Source: Pontivivens marinum
GTDB taxonomy: Bacteria; Pseudomonadota; Alphaproteobacteria; Rhodobacterales; Rhodobacteraceae
Assembly (NCBI RefSeq): GCF_900231835.1
Contig: NZ_OCTN01000007.1
Coordinates: 1 to 64,000, forward strand
Direction of reading: 5' to 3'
DNA: 64,000 nt
The position numbers and the translations under genes were made by a program. This document shows, piece after piece, positions 1 to 8,018 of the stretch (the stretch's first letter is position 1; every line of letters begins with the position of its first letter). The notes under the pieces are model-generated. The model saw only the letters and a program-made list of their open reading frames with translations. It did no database searches and had not been told where the DNA came from.

Positions 1-107
1 GGCCTAACACCAGCCGAATATGTTAACCGGTCAAAGGAAGACCAAAACCTGAACAGAGCTAACCTAAATTAGCGGACTCAATGGGGAGCAGGTCAAGCCC
101 ACCAAGT

Positions 108-550
108 TCATTTGGTCATTCCTCCCATCCCCGGTTCATCGTCCGCGACATCGTCTATGATCTGTTGCGCGTCCCGCTTCTGCTGCCGCTCGATATCGTT
201 CCGCGTCAGGAACGCCCGCATCCTGCTGATCTGTTCGTCCAATCGGAAGATGCGCGCGAAGAGATTGCTCTCCACGAAGGCGAGCCCTTTGGCGAGCTGC
301 ACGATCTGTGTCCGGAGTTTTGGTGGCGCCTTCTTTACTGGCGTGGGATCCTGCATCGTTGTCTTGCCTGTGGCCGGATCGTAAGCGAGCGTTTCGTTTT
401 CAGCCTCGGCCAAGACGGCTTCGATCGCGGTGACGCCCAGATCAAAGGCAAAACGATAGCTGTTTTCGCGGCTTCCTCAGTGCTGATTGTTTTTCCGTGT
501 TCGCGAATTCTAGCGGATAAGTTTTGGACGGTTGCCTCGATACTTGACAT
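108..550 (-). pseudogene. Broken remnant: HsdR-N-like start joined to an unrelated C-terminal frame
   Basis: Reading leftward from the ATG at 550, the first ~34 residues (MSSIEATVQNL..., then STEEAAKTAIVLPLI) resemble the start of type I restriction R-subunit N-terminal domains, where TEEATK...LPF is typical. That frame then becomes Arg/Pro-rich and stops near 335. A second frame, open from just after a stop near 500 down to 108, reads like real protein: an acidic/helical ~100-residue C-terminus containing FARIFRLDEQISRMRAFLT. No single frame covers both parts, so I infer a decayed or deletion-fused gene. The restriction assignment rests on a short N-terminus. The lower frame could instead be a small intact hypothetical gene using the TTG at 413. 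Confidence 0.4.
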
Positions 551-682
551 AAATTTACGCCTAACAGGTGATATTTGATATTATCGATCATCATGTTATT
601 TTCGGCGTCGTTTAGTCAAATTTATTATTAAAAAGATATTGCGGTATTGTTTGGCAGTCAGTCGTGATTTTAATTGATTGAA

Positions 683-1432
683 TTATGGATTTATGAGGCC
701 CATTCGTAATGCCTTAACTACTGCTAGGGTGCGGGTGGACGCCTCTAATTTGGCCATTGCGTTTTTAACGTGGAAATCCACTGTGTTGTTGCTGATCCCC
801 AAAATCATAGCTGTATCGTGTGAGGATTTTCCGACGGCCACCCATGTCAGGCATTCCAGTTCGCGGGCGGTGAATTCCGCTTCCTTTGTTTCAGGCTGTG
901 TGTTGCCTGTTTCTGCGGCAGCATCGGCCAGCGCCAGACCCACCAGCGTGGCGCAGTGTCGTTCCTGCGCGGAAAAATCGCGTAGGTATGTGTTGCTGAA
1001 TGAAACGATCTGCATGTCACCGGCAAAGTTTCGCGCGCTCATAAACAGGCCCGAGCGGATGCCATGTTCCGCTGCGATGTCCAGAACCTTGCGATTATCA
1101 GGGGTTAATGCGCCCAGATTGCCAAGGTCGGCCCACGGGGTTGCCCGTGTTGTGCGCGGCGCAAAGGCCAGAATGGGGTCGGAATGGAACAGCTTTTCCA
1201 GCGTATATTTCTCAACCCAAGCGGTCGGGAAATTGGTCACGAAGCAGTTCGCGCCAGCCTGTTTGCAATCCATGCTGGTACGCCCGACATGGCAAACCGC
1301 AAAGTGGTCAAAGCCCATATCGAGGCAGATTTTCTGACCCAGCTCGTATTGTGATAATGGGGGCGCCAAGGGATCGCGGTTATAGGTCAGCAGATACGCT
1401 GAACCCGGCGTGTGGGATATTTTCTCAACCAT
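683..1432 (-). CDS. luxR: LuxR-type AHL-responsive transcriptional regulator
   Basis: A 249-residue two-domain regulator. The N-terminal autoinducer-binding domain (about 25-170) keeps the LuxR-family ligand-pocket positions W72, Y76, D85 and W100. The C-terminal LuxR HTH (about 185-249) keeps TARELECL (E191, L195), G201 and the recognition-helix region NNTVDFHVKNAMAKL. Length is normal for the family. It lies 275 bases beyond the small ORF that follows luxI, on the same strand. This family binds an acyl-homoserine lactone and then DNA in the cytoplasm. Pairing with the neighbouring LuxI, and control of the divergent polyketide operon, are inferences from position. The ribosome-binding site is weak. 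Confidence 0.93.
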   Translation of the reverse strand: MVEKISHTPGSAYLLTYNRDPLAPPLSQYELGQKICLDMGFDHFAVCHVGRTSMDCKQAGANCFVTNFPTAWVEKYTLEKLFHSDPILAFAPRTTRATPWADLGNLGALTPDNRKVLDIAAEHGIRSGLFMSARNFAGDMQIVSFSNTYLRDFSAQERHCATLVGLALADAAAETGNTQPETKEAEFTARELECLTWVAVGKSSHDTAMILGISNNTVDFHVKNAMAKLEASTRTLAVVKALRMGLINP

Positions 1433-1624
1433 TGGCTGTAAATCTCACTGCAATGTCCAGCAGATGCCGGGTTCCACTTCAAATCATCTCCTCGCCAAAC
1501 CAATGGCGGCTTACGCTACGCTACTGAGAAAACTTACACGCTATGTACAGGATTTTTAAGACGAAAGAAGGTGCCCAATGACACAAAGCACAACCTAAGA
1601 TTGAAAGTGGTAGTTGGGTGCTTC

Positions 1625-1638
1625 CTCACCCAGGTGAG
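1625..1638. promoter_or_regulatory. Short perfect inverted repeat upstream of luxR
   Basis: CTCACC and GGTGAG are separated by CA (14 bp, perfect 6-bp arms). The repeat lies in the 275-base gap between the small ORF downstream of luxI and luxR, about 190 bases before the luxR start. It could be an operator for LuxR or another factor. Short palindromes occur by chance, so this is a weak call. I see nothing else recognisable in 1433-1707. Confidence 0.2.
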
Positions 1639-1707
1639 TGTCGACAGAATATAGGGAAATAAATTAGTGGAGCTTCAGGAATGATTTAAATTTTATTTTC
1701 CCGCTCA

Positions 1708-1890
1708 TCACGACGAATCTGGATCGTCCTTTTGTGGGGATTTTTCAGGGGGCGTTTCCTCCGTGGCGCCCCGATCCAGCCGCAAAGCGCGGCGTAAAAT
1801 CAGGGCGACATCCTTCATTTTTTCTTTGTTAGCCTCCCGTGCAAGATAGCGGATCGCGATGAATATATTGCGGCGATCGTCATCAGGCAT
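1708..1890 (-). CDS. Small acidic protein overlapping the luxI end
   Basis: A 60-residue ORF whose ATG overlaps the last 8 bases of luxI, so it is probably translated by coupling. It has a helical, charged N-terminal half (IRYLAREANKEKMKDVALIL) and a Pro/Asp/Ser-rich tail that looks disordered. There are no membrane segments, Cys residues or recognisable domain. The LREA/RRALRL composition looks like real protein rather than a shadow frame. It might be a modulator of the quorum-sensing pair, but nothing in the sequence shows this. Function unknown. Confidence 0.5.
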   Translation of the reverse strand: MPDDDRRNIFIAIRYLAREANKEKMKDVALILRRALRLDRGATEETPPEKSPQKDDPDSS

Positions 1891-2497
1891 TGGGCAATTC
1901 CATTACCTGTGCCACGCGGGGGGCGGTATGGCAGGGTAGGGGGGCGGTTATTGCCTCACCAATTGGAACACTGGCAAGGCGCGTGCGCAGGCGGTCGATT
2001 ACACGTTCCGCGCCGATATATTGAACGTCATAGCCACAGGGGCGGATGATTCGTTCGAAGATAAAGCTGGGCATGACCATCAACAAATTCTCGACCCGAT
2101 GCGATCGGCTGAGGTTATAGATCGTTGCCAGCATCAGGCGAATTGCCTCGCTGCGCTGTTGCGTGGTCAGGCTGGTGCAGCAACCGAATCGGCTGGCTTC
2201 CCACACGTTAGGGTTGTTTGGGGGCGTGCCCTCTAACCAATCCGGCCATAGCGTTTCGATCATATAGGGTGAGCTGGTGGGCACCAGGCGTGACACCGCG
2301 CGTACCCTGTCAGCATCGTCCACAACCACAACATAGCGCGCGGCTATTGTGTCGAACTGATCATATTCCATGCCGTTATGGCAGGTCATATCCCAACCCA
2401 GACGGTTCACGAAAATCTCATGGCGCAGCTTGTGATGCTCCAGCCAATAGCGGTGCGTCCGGTCGAGATTTCCAGAGTGAATAACGATGGTTCTCAT
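1883..2497 (-). CDS. luxI: Acyl-homoserine-lactone synthase
   Basis: A 204-residue LuxI-family enzyme. The family makes AHL signals from S-adenosylmethionine and acyl-ACP in the cytoplasm. Invariant LuxI positions are present in order: R25, F29, W35, E44, D46, D49, R70, E100 and R103 (segments LRHEIFVNRLGWD, EYDQFD, AVSRLVPTS, WEASRFG). I chose the ATG at 2497, preceded by an AAAGGA site at good spacing. A longer frame from 2560 would add an unconserved N-terminus. It is divergent from the polyketide operon and followed by a small overlapping ORF and luxR. The acyl chain of the signal cannot be predicted. Confidence 0.94.
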   Translation of the reverse strand: MRTIVIHSGNLDRTHRYWLEHHKLRHEIFVNRLGWDMTCHNGMEYDQFDTIAARYVVVVDDADRVRAVSRLVPTSSPYMIETLWPDWLEGTPPNNPNVWEASRFGCCTSLTTQQRSEAIRLMLATIYNLSRSHRVENLLMVMPSFIFERIIRPCGYDVQYIGAERVIDRLRTRLASVPIGEAITAPLPCHTAPRVAQVMELPNA

Positions 2498-2565
2498 GAC
2501 GGTTCCTTTCGGAAGGGTAAACGAAAAGAGTGCTGCACTGCATAAGTGTTCGCTGCACATCTACT

Positions 2566-2587
2566 CAACCACCGGTTTAGGTAGTTG
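2566..2587. promoter_or_regulatory. lux-box-like inverted repeat between luxI and the polyketide operon
   Basis: A 22-bp imperfect inverted repeat: arm CAACCACC, spacer GGTTTA, arm GGTAGTTG (7 of 8 positions complementary). It is centred about 79 bases upstream of the luxI ATG and about 140 bases upstream of the first biosynthetic gene. Length and placement fit a LuxR-type operator serving one or both divergent promoters. The half-sites do not match the classical V. fischeri lux box, so this is inference. Confidence 0.42.
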
Positions 2588-2717
2588 TTTGCGAGAGCTG
2601 CTCTCGGCCAATGTCATGACAAGACGTAAACAAGTCCGGTCGGCGATACGCTGCCCGTATATTTCTGAAAATACAGAAAAGGTGCGACAGCGCTGATCTG
2701 TGGAAAGGAGAAGGCGC

Positions 2718-3569
2718 GTGTCAGGCTATTTCGACTTCACATTTTCACAATCTGTTGGCGTTGGTAATATGATCGGCGCAATTAACAGCACGGCTGTGGT
2801 TGAATTGGACTTTCGCGGCGACGATCCTGTATTCGCGGGACACTATCCCGACTATCCCGTCGTACCTGCATCGCTGTTGACGGAGCTTTGCTGCGATATG
2901 GTTGCAGCGCACCGTGGGTTGCCGTCCTTGATGCAGTGCGGTTGGCAGATTGCACGCTCTAAATTCGGGCAGGGCATCCGCCCCGGTGACCGCATTCGCT
3001 TTGCCGCAGTGCATGGTGATGACCGGTCCAAAATCTCGGTGACGCGCGGGGACGAGCAGGTCGCGACGCTGCGATTTGAGCGGGTTCAGGGGCTGGCACA
3101 GCAGTTGGATGCGCCGAACCCTGCGCCGCAAATGCATCCTGCCTTTGACTATCTGCCGCAGCGCTATCCATTGCTGGCCATCGATCTGGTGGGGCAGGAC
3201 AGTGCGACGGATCGGGGGGTGGCGCGCAAGTTCGTTTCCTATTCCGATTATTGTTTTCGCAAGTTGGATCGCGCTGAAACAGCCCGCTATCCGGTGGGCG
3301 GCGTGATCGAGGGGATCGAGCAGGCCGCCGCATCGTTGCTGGCGCAACGCTGGGATATGGCCGATCCGGGTCATGTCATTCTGGTCGCCGGGCTGGATGG
3401 TATTCACCTGAACGGTGTCGCCATGGCAGGTGAGGTCATCGATTTCGTCACGCGGATCGAAACCTTGACCGACACGTTGGCGATCCTGTCAGGGCAGGCG
3501 CGGGTGGGGGATCGGTCAATCACCTCCGTTGCCAAAATCTATGTCGTGCGACTGGCGGTGGCGTCATGA
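2718..3569 (+). CDS. Double-hotdog FabZ/FabA-like dehydratase
   Basis: About 283 residues forming two hotdog units. The first (about 20-110) has the dehydratase signature AGHYPDYPVVPASLLTEL, with His and a Glu 14 residues later as in FabZ. The second (about 130-283) begins LPQRYPLLAIDLV like FabZ but lacks the catalytic His, so it is probably structural. Expected role: dehydration of beta-hydroxyacyl-ACP to enoyl-ACP during chain growth. I chose the GTG at 2718 because GGAG lies just upstream; an in-frame GTG at 2700 would add six Arg-rich residues. It opens the operon and overlaps the first ketosynthase by 4 bases. Confidence 0.82.
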   Translation: MSGYFDFTFSQSVGVGNMIGAINSTAVVELDFRGDDPVFAGHYPDYPVVPASLLTELCCDMVAAHRGLPSLMQCGWQIARSKFGQGIRPGDRIRFAAVHGDDRSKISVTRGDEQVATLRFERVQGLAQQLDAPNPAPQMHPAFDYLPQRYPLLAIDLVGQDSATDRGVARKFVSYSDYCFRKLDRAETARYPVGGVIEGIEQAAASLLAQRWDMADPGHVILVAGLDGIHLNGVAMAGEVIDFVTRIETLTDTLAILSGQARVGDRSITSVAKIYVVRLAVAS

Positions 3570-4591
3570 TCCGCGTCACAGGCATCGGAGTTGTTTCCGC
3601 ATTGGGCCGTGATGTGGCCGATCTGGGGTGCAAGCGCGCCTTGATGGCCGCCACAGGTGCGTTCGCCTATTCCGAAATCGGCGAGACTCCATTTTTCCAG
3701 GGAACGCTGGAGGAAGACGAAGTGCGGGACGGTTTCGCACTGGGTCTGGATGCGGCATGGGCGGCGTTGGACGATGCCGAAATCTCACCGGCTGAGGTTC
3801 CGGTCTCGCTGGTTCTGGCAACCGGCGCGGGGGATACCCGCGCGTTGGAGGCGGATACGGAGGCACCGGCCCGTCCCTATGATTTGGCACGACAGATGGC
3901 TGATGCGATGGGTTTGACCGGTGTGGTTTTGACCGTGGCGACGGCGTGTTCGTCCTCGTCCTATGCGGCCTCGCTGGCGCGGGATCTGCTGGCGCAGGGG
4001 GCAGGGCACGTTCTGTTATGCGGGGTCGAGTCCAAGAGCGATAGCTCGCAATATACCTTTAAGTCCTTGATGGCGTTGGACCCTGCGGGGTGCTTCCCCT
4101 TTACCGAGCGTCGTAACGGCACCGTTCTGGGCGCGGGGGCAGCGGCATTGCTGCTGACCGACACGCCGCAGGGGAATAAGCGCACCTATGCACGGCTCAG
4201 CGGTATTTCCCTGACCTGTGACGGCTATCACGACACCGCGCCCGAGCCTGAGGGCCGCGCTGTGCGTCGTGGGGTCGATCAGGCCCTGGCGCAGGGCGGG
4301 CATCAGCATGCAGAGATCGACCTTTTCGTGCCCCATGCAACGGGGACCAAGCTGAACGACGCGATCGAGGCGCGGTTGCTGGACACGCTGTTCGGGGATG
4401 ACGCTCGGGGTCGGATGGTGCTGCTAAAGGGCGATATCGGCCATACTTGCGGGGCTAGTTCGGCGTTTTCCATGGCGGTGGCGGCTAAGGCATTGCACGA
4501 GGGCGGGGCGCGTGCCGCTTTGATCGGGGCCAGTGCCTTTGGCGGCAATAACGCCGCCGTGGTGATGAGCCGCGCCGAGGGGGCGATATGA
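3566..4591 (+). CDS. Beta-ketoacyl synthase, active KS subunit 1
   Basis: A 341-residue KAS I/II-fold condensing enzyme, shorter than typical FabF (about 410). The catalytic triad is intact: C128 in ATACSSSS, H257 in PHATGTKLND and H293 in KGDIGHTCGASS, with a C-terminal FGGNNA motif. It should condense acyl groups with malonyl-ACP. Its ATG overlaps the preceding stop, and its own stop overlaps the next gene, which encodes a Cys-less KS homologue. This suggests an obligate heterodimer of the KS-CLF type. Substrate and chain length cannot be read from the sequence. Confidence 0.9.
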   Translation: MIRVTGIGVVSALGRDVADLGCKRALMAATGAFAYSEIGETPFFQGTLEEDEVRDGFALGLDAAWAALDDAEISPAEVPVSLVLATGAGDTRALEADTEAPARPYDLARQMADAMGLTGVVLTVATACSSSSYAASLARDLLAQGAGHVLLCGVESKSDSSQYTFKSLMALDPAGCFPFTERRNGTVLGAGAAALLLTDTPQGNKRTYARLSGISLTCDGYHDTAPEPEGRAVRRGVDQALAQGGHQHAEIDLFVPHATGTKLNDAIEARLLDTLFGDDARGRMVLLKGDIGHTCGASSAFSMAVAAKALHEGGARAALIGASAFGGNNAAVVMSRAEGAI

Positions 4592-5487
4592 CCGCCCCCG
4601 TGCTGCATATCCGCGCCGTATCCGCCATGACGCCGGGCTGGATGGGCGTGAATGGGGGCATCCCTGCCGCGCCGGTGCCTGATATGGGCACGTGGTTTGA
4701 TGCCACCGCGCATTTGGGCCGCAAGGGTCATCGCTATCTATCGCATCCGACGAAATATGCGCTGGCGGCGGCGCAACGGATTGGTGATGCGATCCGCGGC
4801 GGGGCAGATGCGGCGTTGTATCTGGGCACGGGGTCCGCGGATACGGAGCATCGTCGCCAGATCGTGCGCGGTCTGAACGGTTGCCCTGATGTATTGCCCG
4901 GTGCGGCCAGCGCGCCGTCCGCCTCGGTCAATGGTCCGGCGGGAACGTTGGCGCGGATCTTTGGCATTACCGGCCCTGTTATGACGCTGACCGGTGGCGA
5001 TGATTCTGCCCTGATCTGCCTGTGGCAGGCGGCAACCGCGATGGCGCGGGGCGATGTCGGGGCCTGCGTCATTGGGCAAGTCGAGCATGTACCCGGTTCC
5101 GCCGATGGTGCGGTGTTGTGGTCGCTGGATCTGGAACATGGTGACAGCGCCGTGGCCGAAATCGTGTTCGACGGCTGGTCCCGCCTGCAAGGCGATGCCG
5201 ATACGGCCCTATTGCGTGAGATTGCAGCCATCGCAGGTGAGGTCACCCTGATCGCTGCCGACACGCCGCAATTGCGCGCGTTGATCAGGCCGCTACAGCA
5301 CGCGCGCTGTGCCTTTGAATTCATGCCCGCCAGCACGCTGTCAGATGTGCTGATCGCGGACATGCATCTGTTTAGTCTGCTGACCCTCGCGATCCTGAAC
5401 GGGACCGGCGGCAGCATTCTAATCCTGTCCGGCAACGGGCATCTGTTCAAATTATCCTGTAAACCAAGAGGGTTAAACAATGCTTGA
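4588..5487 (+). CDS. Degenerate KS-like partner (chain-length-factor-like) 1
   Basis: A 299-residue protein with residual KS fold features (LYLGTGSADTEHR, ASVNGPAGTLARIFG, a GPVMTL strand). The active-site Cys position aligns to D138 in TLTGGDDSAL, and neither catalytic His motif is present. It is therefore not an autonomous condensing enzyme. By position directly after, and translationally coupled to, an intact KS, I infer a CLF/KS-beta-like subunit. It is the most divergent of the three such partners here and is C-terminally shortened. Confidence 0.72.
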   Translation: MTAPVLHIRAVSAMTPGWMGVNGGIPAAPVPDMGTWFDATAHLGRKGHRYLSHPTKYALAAAQRIGDAIRGGADAALYLGTGSADTEHRRQIVRGLNGCPDVLPGAASAPSASVNGPAGTLARIFGITGPVMTLTGGDDSALICLWQAATAMARGDVGACVIGQVEHVPGSADGAVLWSLDLEHGDSAVAEIVFDGWSRLQGDADTALLREIAAIAGEVTLIAADTPQLRALIRPLQHARCAFEFMPASTLSDVLIADMHLFSLLTLAILNGTGGSILILSGNGHLFKLSCKPRGLNNA

Positions 5488-5731
5488 TACACAAAACAGC
5501 CGTATGGAGACCATCAAGGAACTGGTCTGCGACATCCTGGAACTGGAAGAGGACGAGGTCACACAGACCAGCCTGTTCAAGGAAGATCACGACGCGGACA
5601 GCCTGCGCGCGATCGAGATTTTGGCGACGCTGGAAAAGACCTTCAAGATCAAGATCCCGCAGGAAGAATTGCCCAAAATGGTCAATCTCGACGGTGTTTA
5701 CGGCGTCGTGGCGCAGCACGCGGGCTGGTAA
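5480..5731 (+). CDS. Acyl carrier protein
   Basis: An 83-residue acidic four-helix carrier protein. The phosphopantetheine attachment serine is S41 in DADSLRAIEIL, followed by the usual helix II/III pattern (FKIKIPQEELPKMVNLDGV). It carries growing acyl chains for the surrounding KS, KR and DH proteins after activation by a PPTase. One is encoded at the end of this operon. The ATG at 5480 overlaps the preceding gene by 8 bases and has an AGAGGG site upstream. It is the only ACP gene seen in the cluster and is followed by a strong intercistronic hairpin. Confidence 0.93.
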   Translation: MLDTQNSRMETIKELVCDILELEEDEVTQTSLFKEDHDADSLRAIEILATLEKTFKIKIPQEELPKMVNLDGVYGVVAQHAGW

Positions 5732-5754
5732 CGCCCCCCTTCCCAACATCGCAG

Positions 5755-5773
5755 CCGGCCCGCACGGGGCCGG
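5755..5773 (+). other. Intercistronic hairpin after the ACP gene
   Basis: CCGGCCC and GGGCCGG form a perfect 7-bp stem with a 5-base loop, 24 bases after the ACP stop and 25 bases before the next gene. No T-tract follows. It could stabilise or partly attenuate the message so that ACP is made in excess. Confidence 0.5.
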
Positions 5774-5797
5774 TCGCCTCGCGGCCATCAACGTGGA

Positions 5798-7021
5798 ATG
5801 AAGCACATGGAACGGATCGTCGTTACCGGACTCGGCGTCGTCAGCAGCATTGGCTGCACTTTGGACGATTTCGAACGGGGCCTGATTGAAGGGCATTCGG
5901 GCCGCGCGCCCGCACATAATTTCGACGTGTCCGGTTTCGGCGCGCCGCAAGCCTGCGAGGTCAAGGATTTCGATCCGGTGGCCCATGTGCGCAACACGCC
6001 TGTTGGGGCGCTGGGACGCTCTAGCCAATTCTCCATCGGGGCGGCGCGTATGGCGTTTGCAGATGCGGGCCTGGACGAGGCGGACCTAAAGGGGCGCCGC
6101 ATCCCCGTTACCATTGGCACCACCGATGGTGAGAGCCAGACGCTGGACGAATTGGCCCGCTATTGGGTTGCAAGCGGGTTGATGGACGCCCCGCCCGAGC
6201 TGATCGAGAAATCGGCGGCGGGCAATCTGTCCAACGCGATCAGCCGTGAATTCGGGCTGCGCGGTGCATCGCGCACCATCTCTACCGCTTGTTCGGCGGG
6301 AAATTACGCCATTGGCAACGCCTTTGACATGCTGCGGGCAGGACAAGCGGATATCGCCGTGTGCGGCGGATCGGACAGTGTTTGCCGCAAGACCTATTCA
6401 GGCTTTAGTCGCCTCGGCACCATCGCACCGGAAAAATGCCAGCCCTTCGATTTGAACAGGCAAGGTATTTTAACAGGCGAGGGGTCGGGCATCTTGATCC
6501 TTGAAACGCTTAGCTCAGCGCAGGCGCGGGGCGCACGCATTCATGCGGAGCTGCTGGGCTACGGGTTGAGCTGCGATGCCGATCACATGGTCAGCCCGAA
6601 TGCCGAAAGCGTGGCCCGTTGCATCCGCATCGCCCACGACAATGCCGGCGTTCAGCCATCACAGGTCGATTACGTTTGCGCCCATGGCACCGGTACTTCG
6701 GCCAATGACACGGTGGAAAGTCAGGCGATCAAGGCGGCGTTCGGCGCCCATGTTCCGCCCACCAGCTCCATCAAATCCATGGTCGGGCATTCGATGGGGG
6801 CGGCCAGCGCCATTGCCTCGATCGCGTGCATTCTGGCCATCGGGCGCGGGTTCCTGCCGCCCACGATCAATCACGATACGACCGATCCGAACTGTATTCC
6901 CGATTGCGTACCAAACGCATCGCGCAAGCAACAGGTGCGGATCGCGCAAAACAACGGCTTCGCCTTTGGCGGCAACAACGCGATCACCGTCTATGGCGCG
7001 CTGGATCGGGAGGTAGCATGA
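5798..7021 (+). CDS. Beta-ketoacyl synthase, active KS subunit 2
   Basis: A 407-residue FabF-sized condensing enzyme with the complete triad C165 (STACSAGNYAIG), H296 (CAHGTGTSAND) and H331 (KSMVGHSMGAAS), plus the C-terminal NNGFAFGGNNA motif. It is the most canonical KS in the cluster. Expected role: decarboxylative Claisen condensation of acyl and malonyl-ACP. The start may be 5798 or the ATG at 5807 (MERIVVTG), which better matches the family N-terminus. It is followed after one base by another degenerate KS homologue, the second KS/partner pair. Confidence 0.92.
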   Translation: MKHMERIVVTGLGVVSSIGCTLDDFERGLIEGHSGRAPAHNFDVSGFGAPQACEVKDFDPVAHVRNTPVGALGRSSQFSIGAARMAFADAGLDEADLKGRRIPVTIGTTDGESQTLDELARYWVASGLMDAPPELIEKSAAGNLSNAISREFGLRGASRTISTACSAGNYAIGNAFDMLRAGQADIAVCGGSDSVCRKTYSGFSRLGTIAPEKCQPFDLNRQGILTGEGSGILILETLSSAQARGARIHAELLGYGLSCDADHMVSPNAESVARCIRIAHDNAGVQPSQVDYVCAHGTGTSANDTVESQAIKAAFGAHVPPTSSIKSMVGHSMGAASAIASIACILAIGRGFLPPTINHDTTDPNCIPDCVPNASRKQQVRIAQNNGFAFGGNNAITVYGALDREVA

Positions 7022-7022
7022 C

Positions 7023-8018
7023 ATGACCGATGCAATCGTCATCAGCGGGTTGAGCCATATTGGCCCCGACACACCCACCCCGCCCGCCACGTTTAGCCGC
7101 CTGTCCTTTGAAACCCGCGAGACGCTGGGAAAGAAGGGTACGCGCAATATGGACCGGCTGACCGCGCTGGCCATTGGCGGCATGGCCGATTTGATGCCCA
7201 CAATGGGGATCGACCGTGAAACCCCGCGCGATGATGTGGGGATCGTGGTTGGCACCGCGCAGGGCAGCATCGACAGTATTGTGCGCTTTACCTACGAGAC
7301 GCTTGCCTATGACCGGCCCGATTTCGTCAATCCGGCGCTGTTTCCCAATACGGTGATGAACTGCGCTGCTGGCCAAGCCGCGATTTGGTATCGGTTGCGC
7401 GGTCCGAACACGACGATTTCGTGCCACGAAATGAGCTTCCTCGCTGCGCTGGAATACAGCCACATCCAGTTGCGCCGTGGCGGCGCGCAGATGCTGCTGG
7501 CCGGTGGTGTTGAGGAACATTCCGAGGTGGGCGAGGCGGCCGCGACCTTGATCGCGGGACAGGCGGGGACGGAGCCACGCTTTGCCGAATGCAGCACCTT
7601 TGTCGCGCTGGAAACGGCTGCGCAGGCACAGGCACAGGGCCGCACCGCGCTGGCCGAGGTGCTGGGCGTGCGCATCGCCTTTGACCCCGATGCGGGGTCG
7701 GCGGATGCGCTGACCGATCTGATTGCCGAGGTGCTGGACGGTGCAGGCGTGACCGCCGATGCGGTTGATGCCAGCGTGATGTCCGCCTGCTGGCCCGATC
7801 AGCGCGCGTTGGAGCGTGAGGCAATCGCCCGAACGCTGGGTCCCGATGCCGCGCCAATGGCAACATTCGATGTCTATGGCAATGGCGGAAGTGGGCATAA
7901 CGCCCTGCAATTGCGGCAGCTTTTGGCGGCTTTGTCATCGGGGGGCATTGGGCTGCTCGTGGCGCAGGAACGGCACGGCAATATCGCTGCTCTCCTCATC
8001 CGAAAGGGACCGAAATGA
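7023..8018 (+). CDS. Degenerate KS-like partner (chain-length-factor-like) 2
   Basis: A 331-residue KS homologue. Aligned with the neighbouring active KS (RGASRTISTAC), its RGPNTTISCHE segment puts E136 at the nucleophile position; a Cys is present two residues earlier. The HGTGT motif is replaced by ACWPDQRALE, with no His. A GSGHNAL segment sits where the second His motif would be. I infer a non-condensing CLF-type subunit paired with the upstream KS. It is coupled by a 4-base overlap to the third KS gene. Confidence 0.74.
   Translation: MTDAIVISGLSHIGPDTPTPPATFSRLSFETRETLGKKGTRNMDRLTALAIGGMADLMPTMGIDRETPRDDVGIVVGTAQGSIDSIVRFTYETLAYDRPDFVNPALFPNTVMNCAAGQAAIWYRLRGPNTTISCHEMSFLAALEYSHIQLRRGGAQMLLAGGVEEHSEVGEAAATLIAGQAGTEPRFAECSTFVALETAAQAQAQGRTALAEVLGVRIAFDPDAGSADALTDLIAEVLDGAGVTADAVDASVMSACWPDQRALEREAIARTLGPDAAPMATFDVYGNGGSGHNALQLRQLLAALSSGGIGLLVAQERHGNIAALLIRKGPK

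Noticed and set aside
81-578. 165-residue plus-strand ORF at the left edge
   Set aside because: Opposite to the minus-strand frames that read like real protein; its composition is typical of an antisense shadow and it has no recognisable motif or ribosome-binding site.
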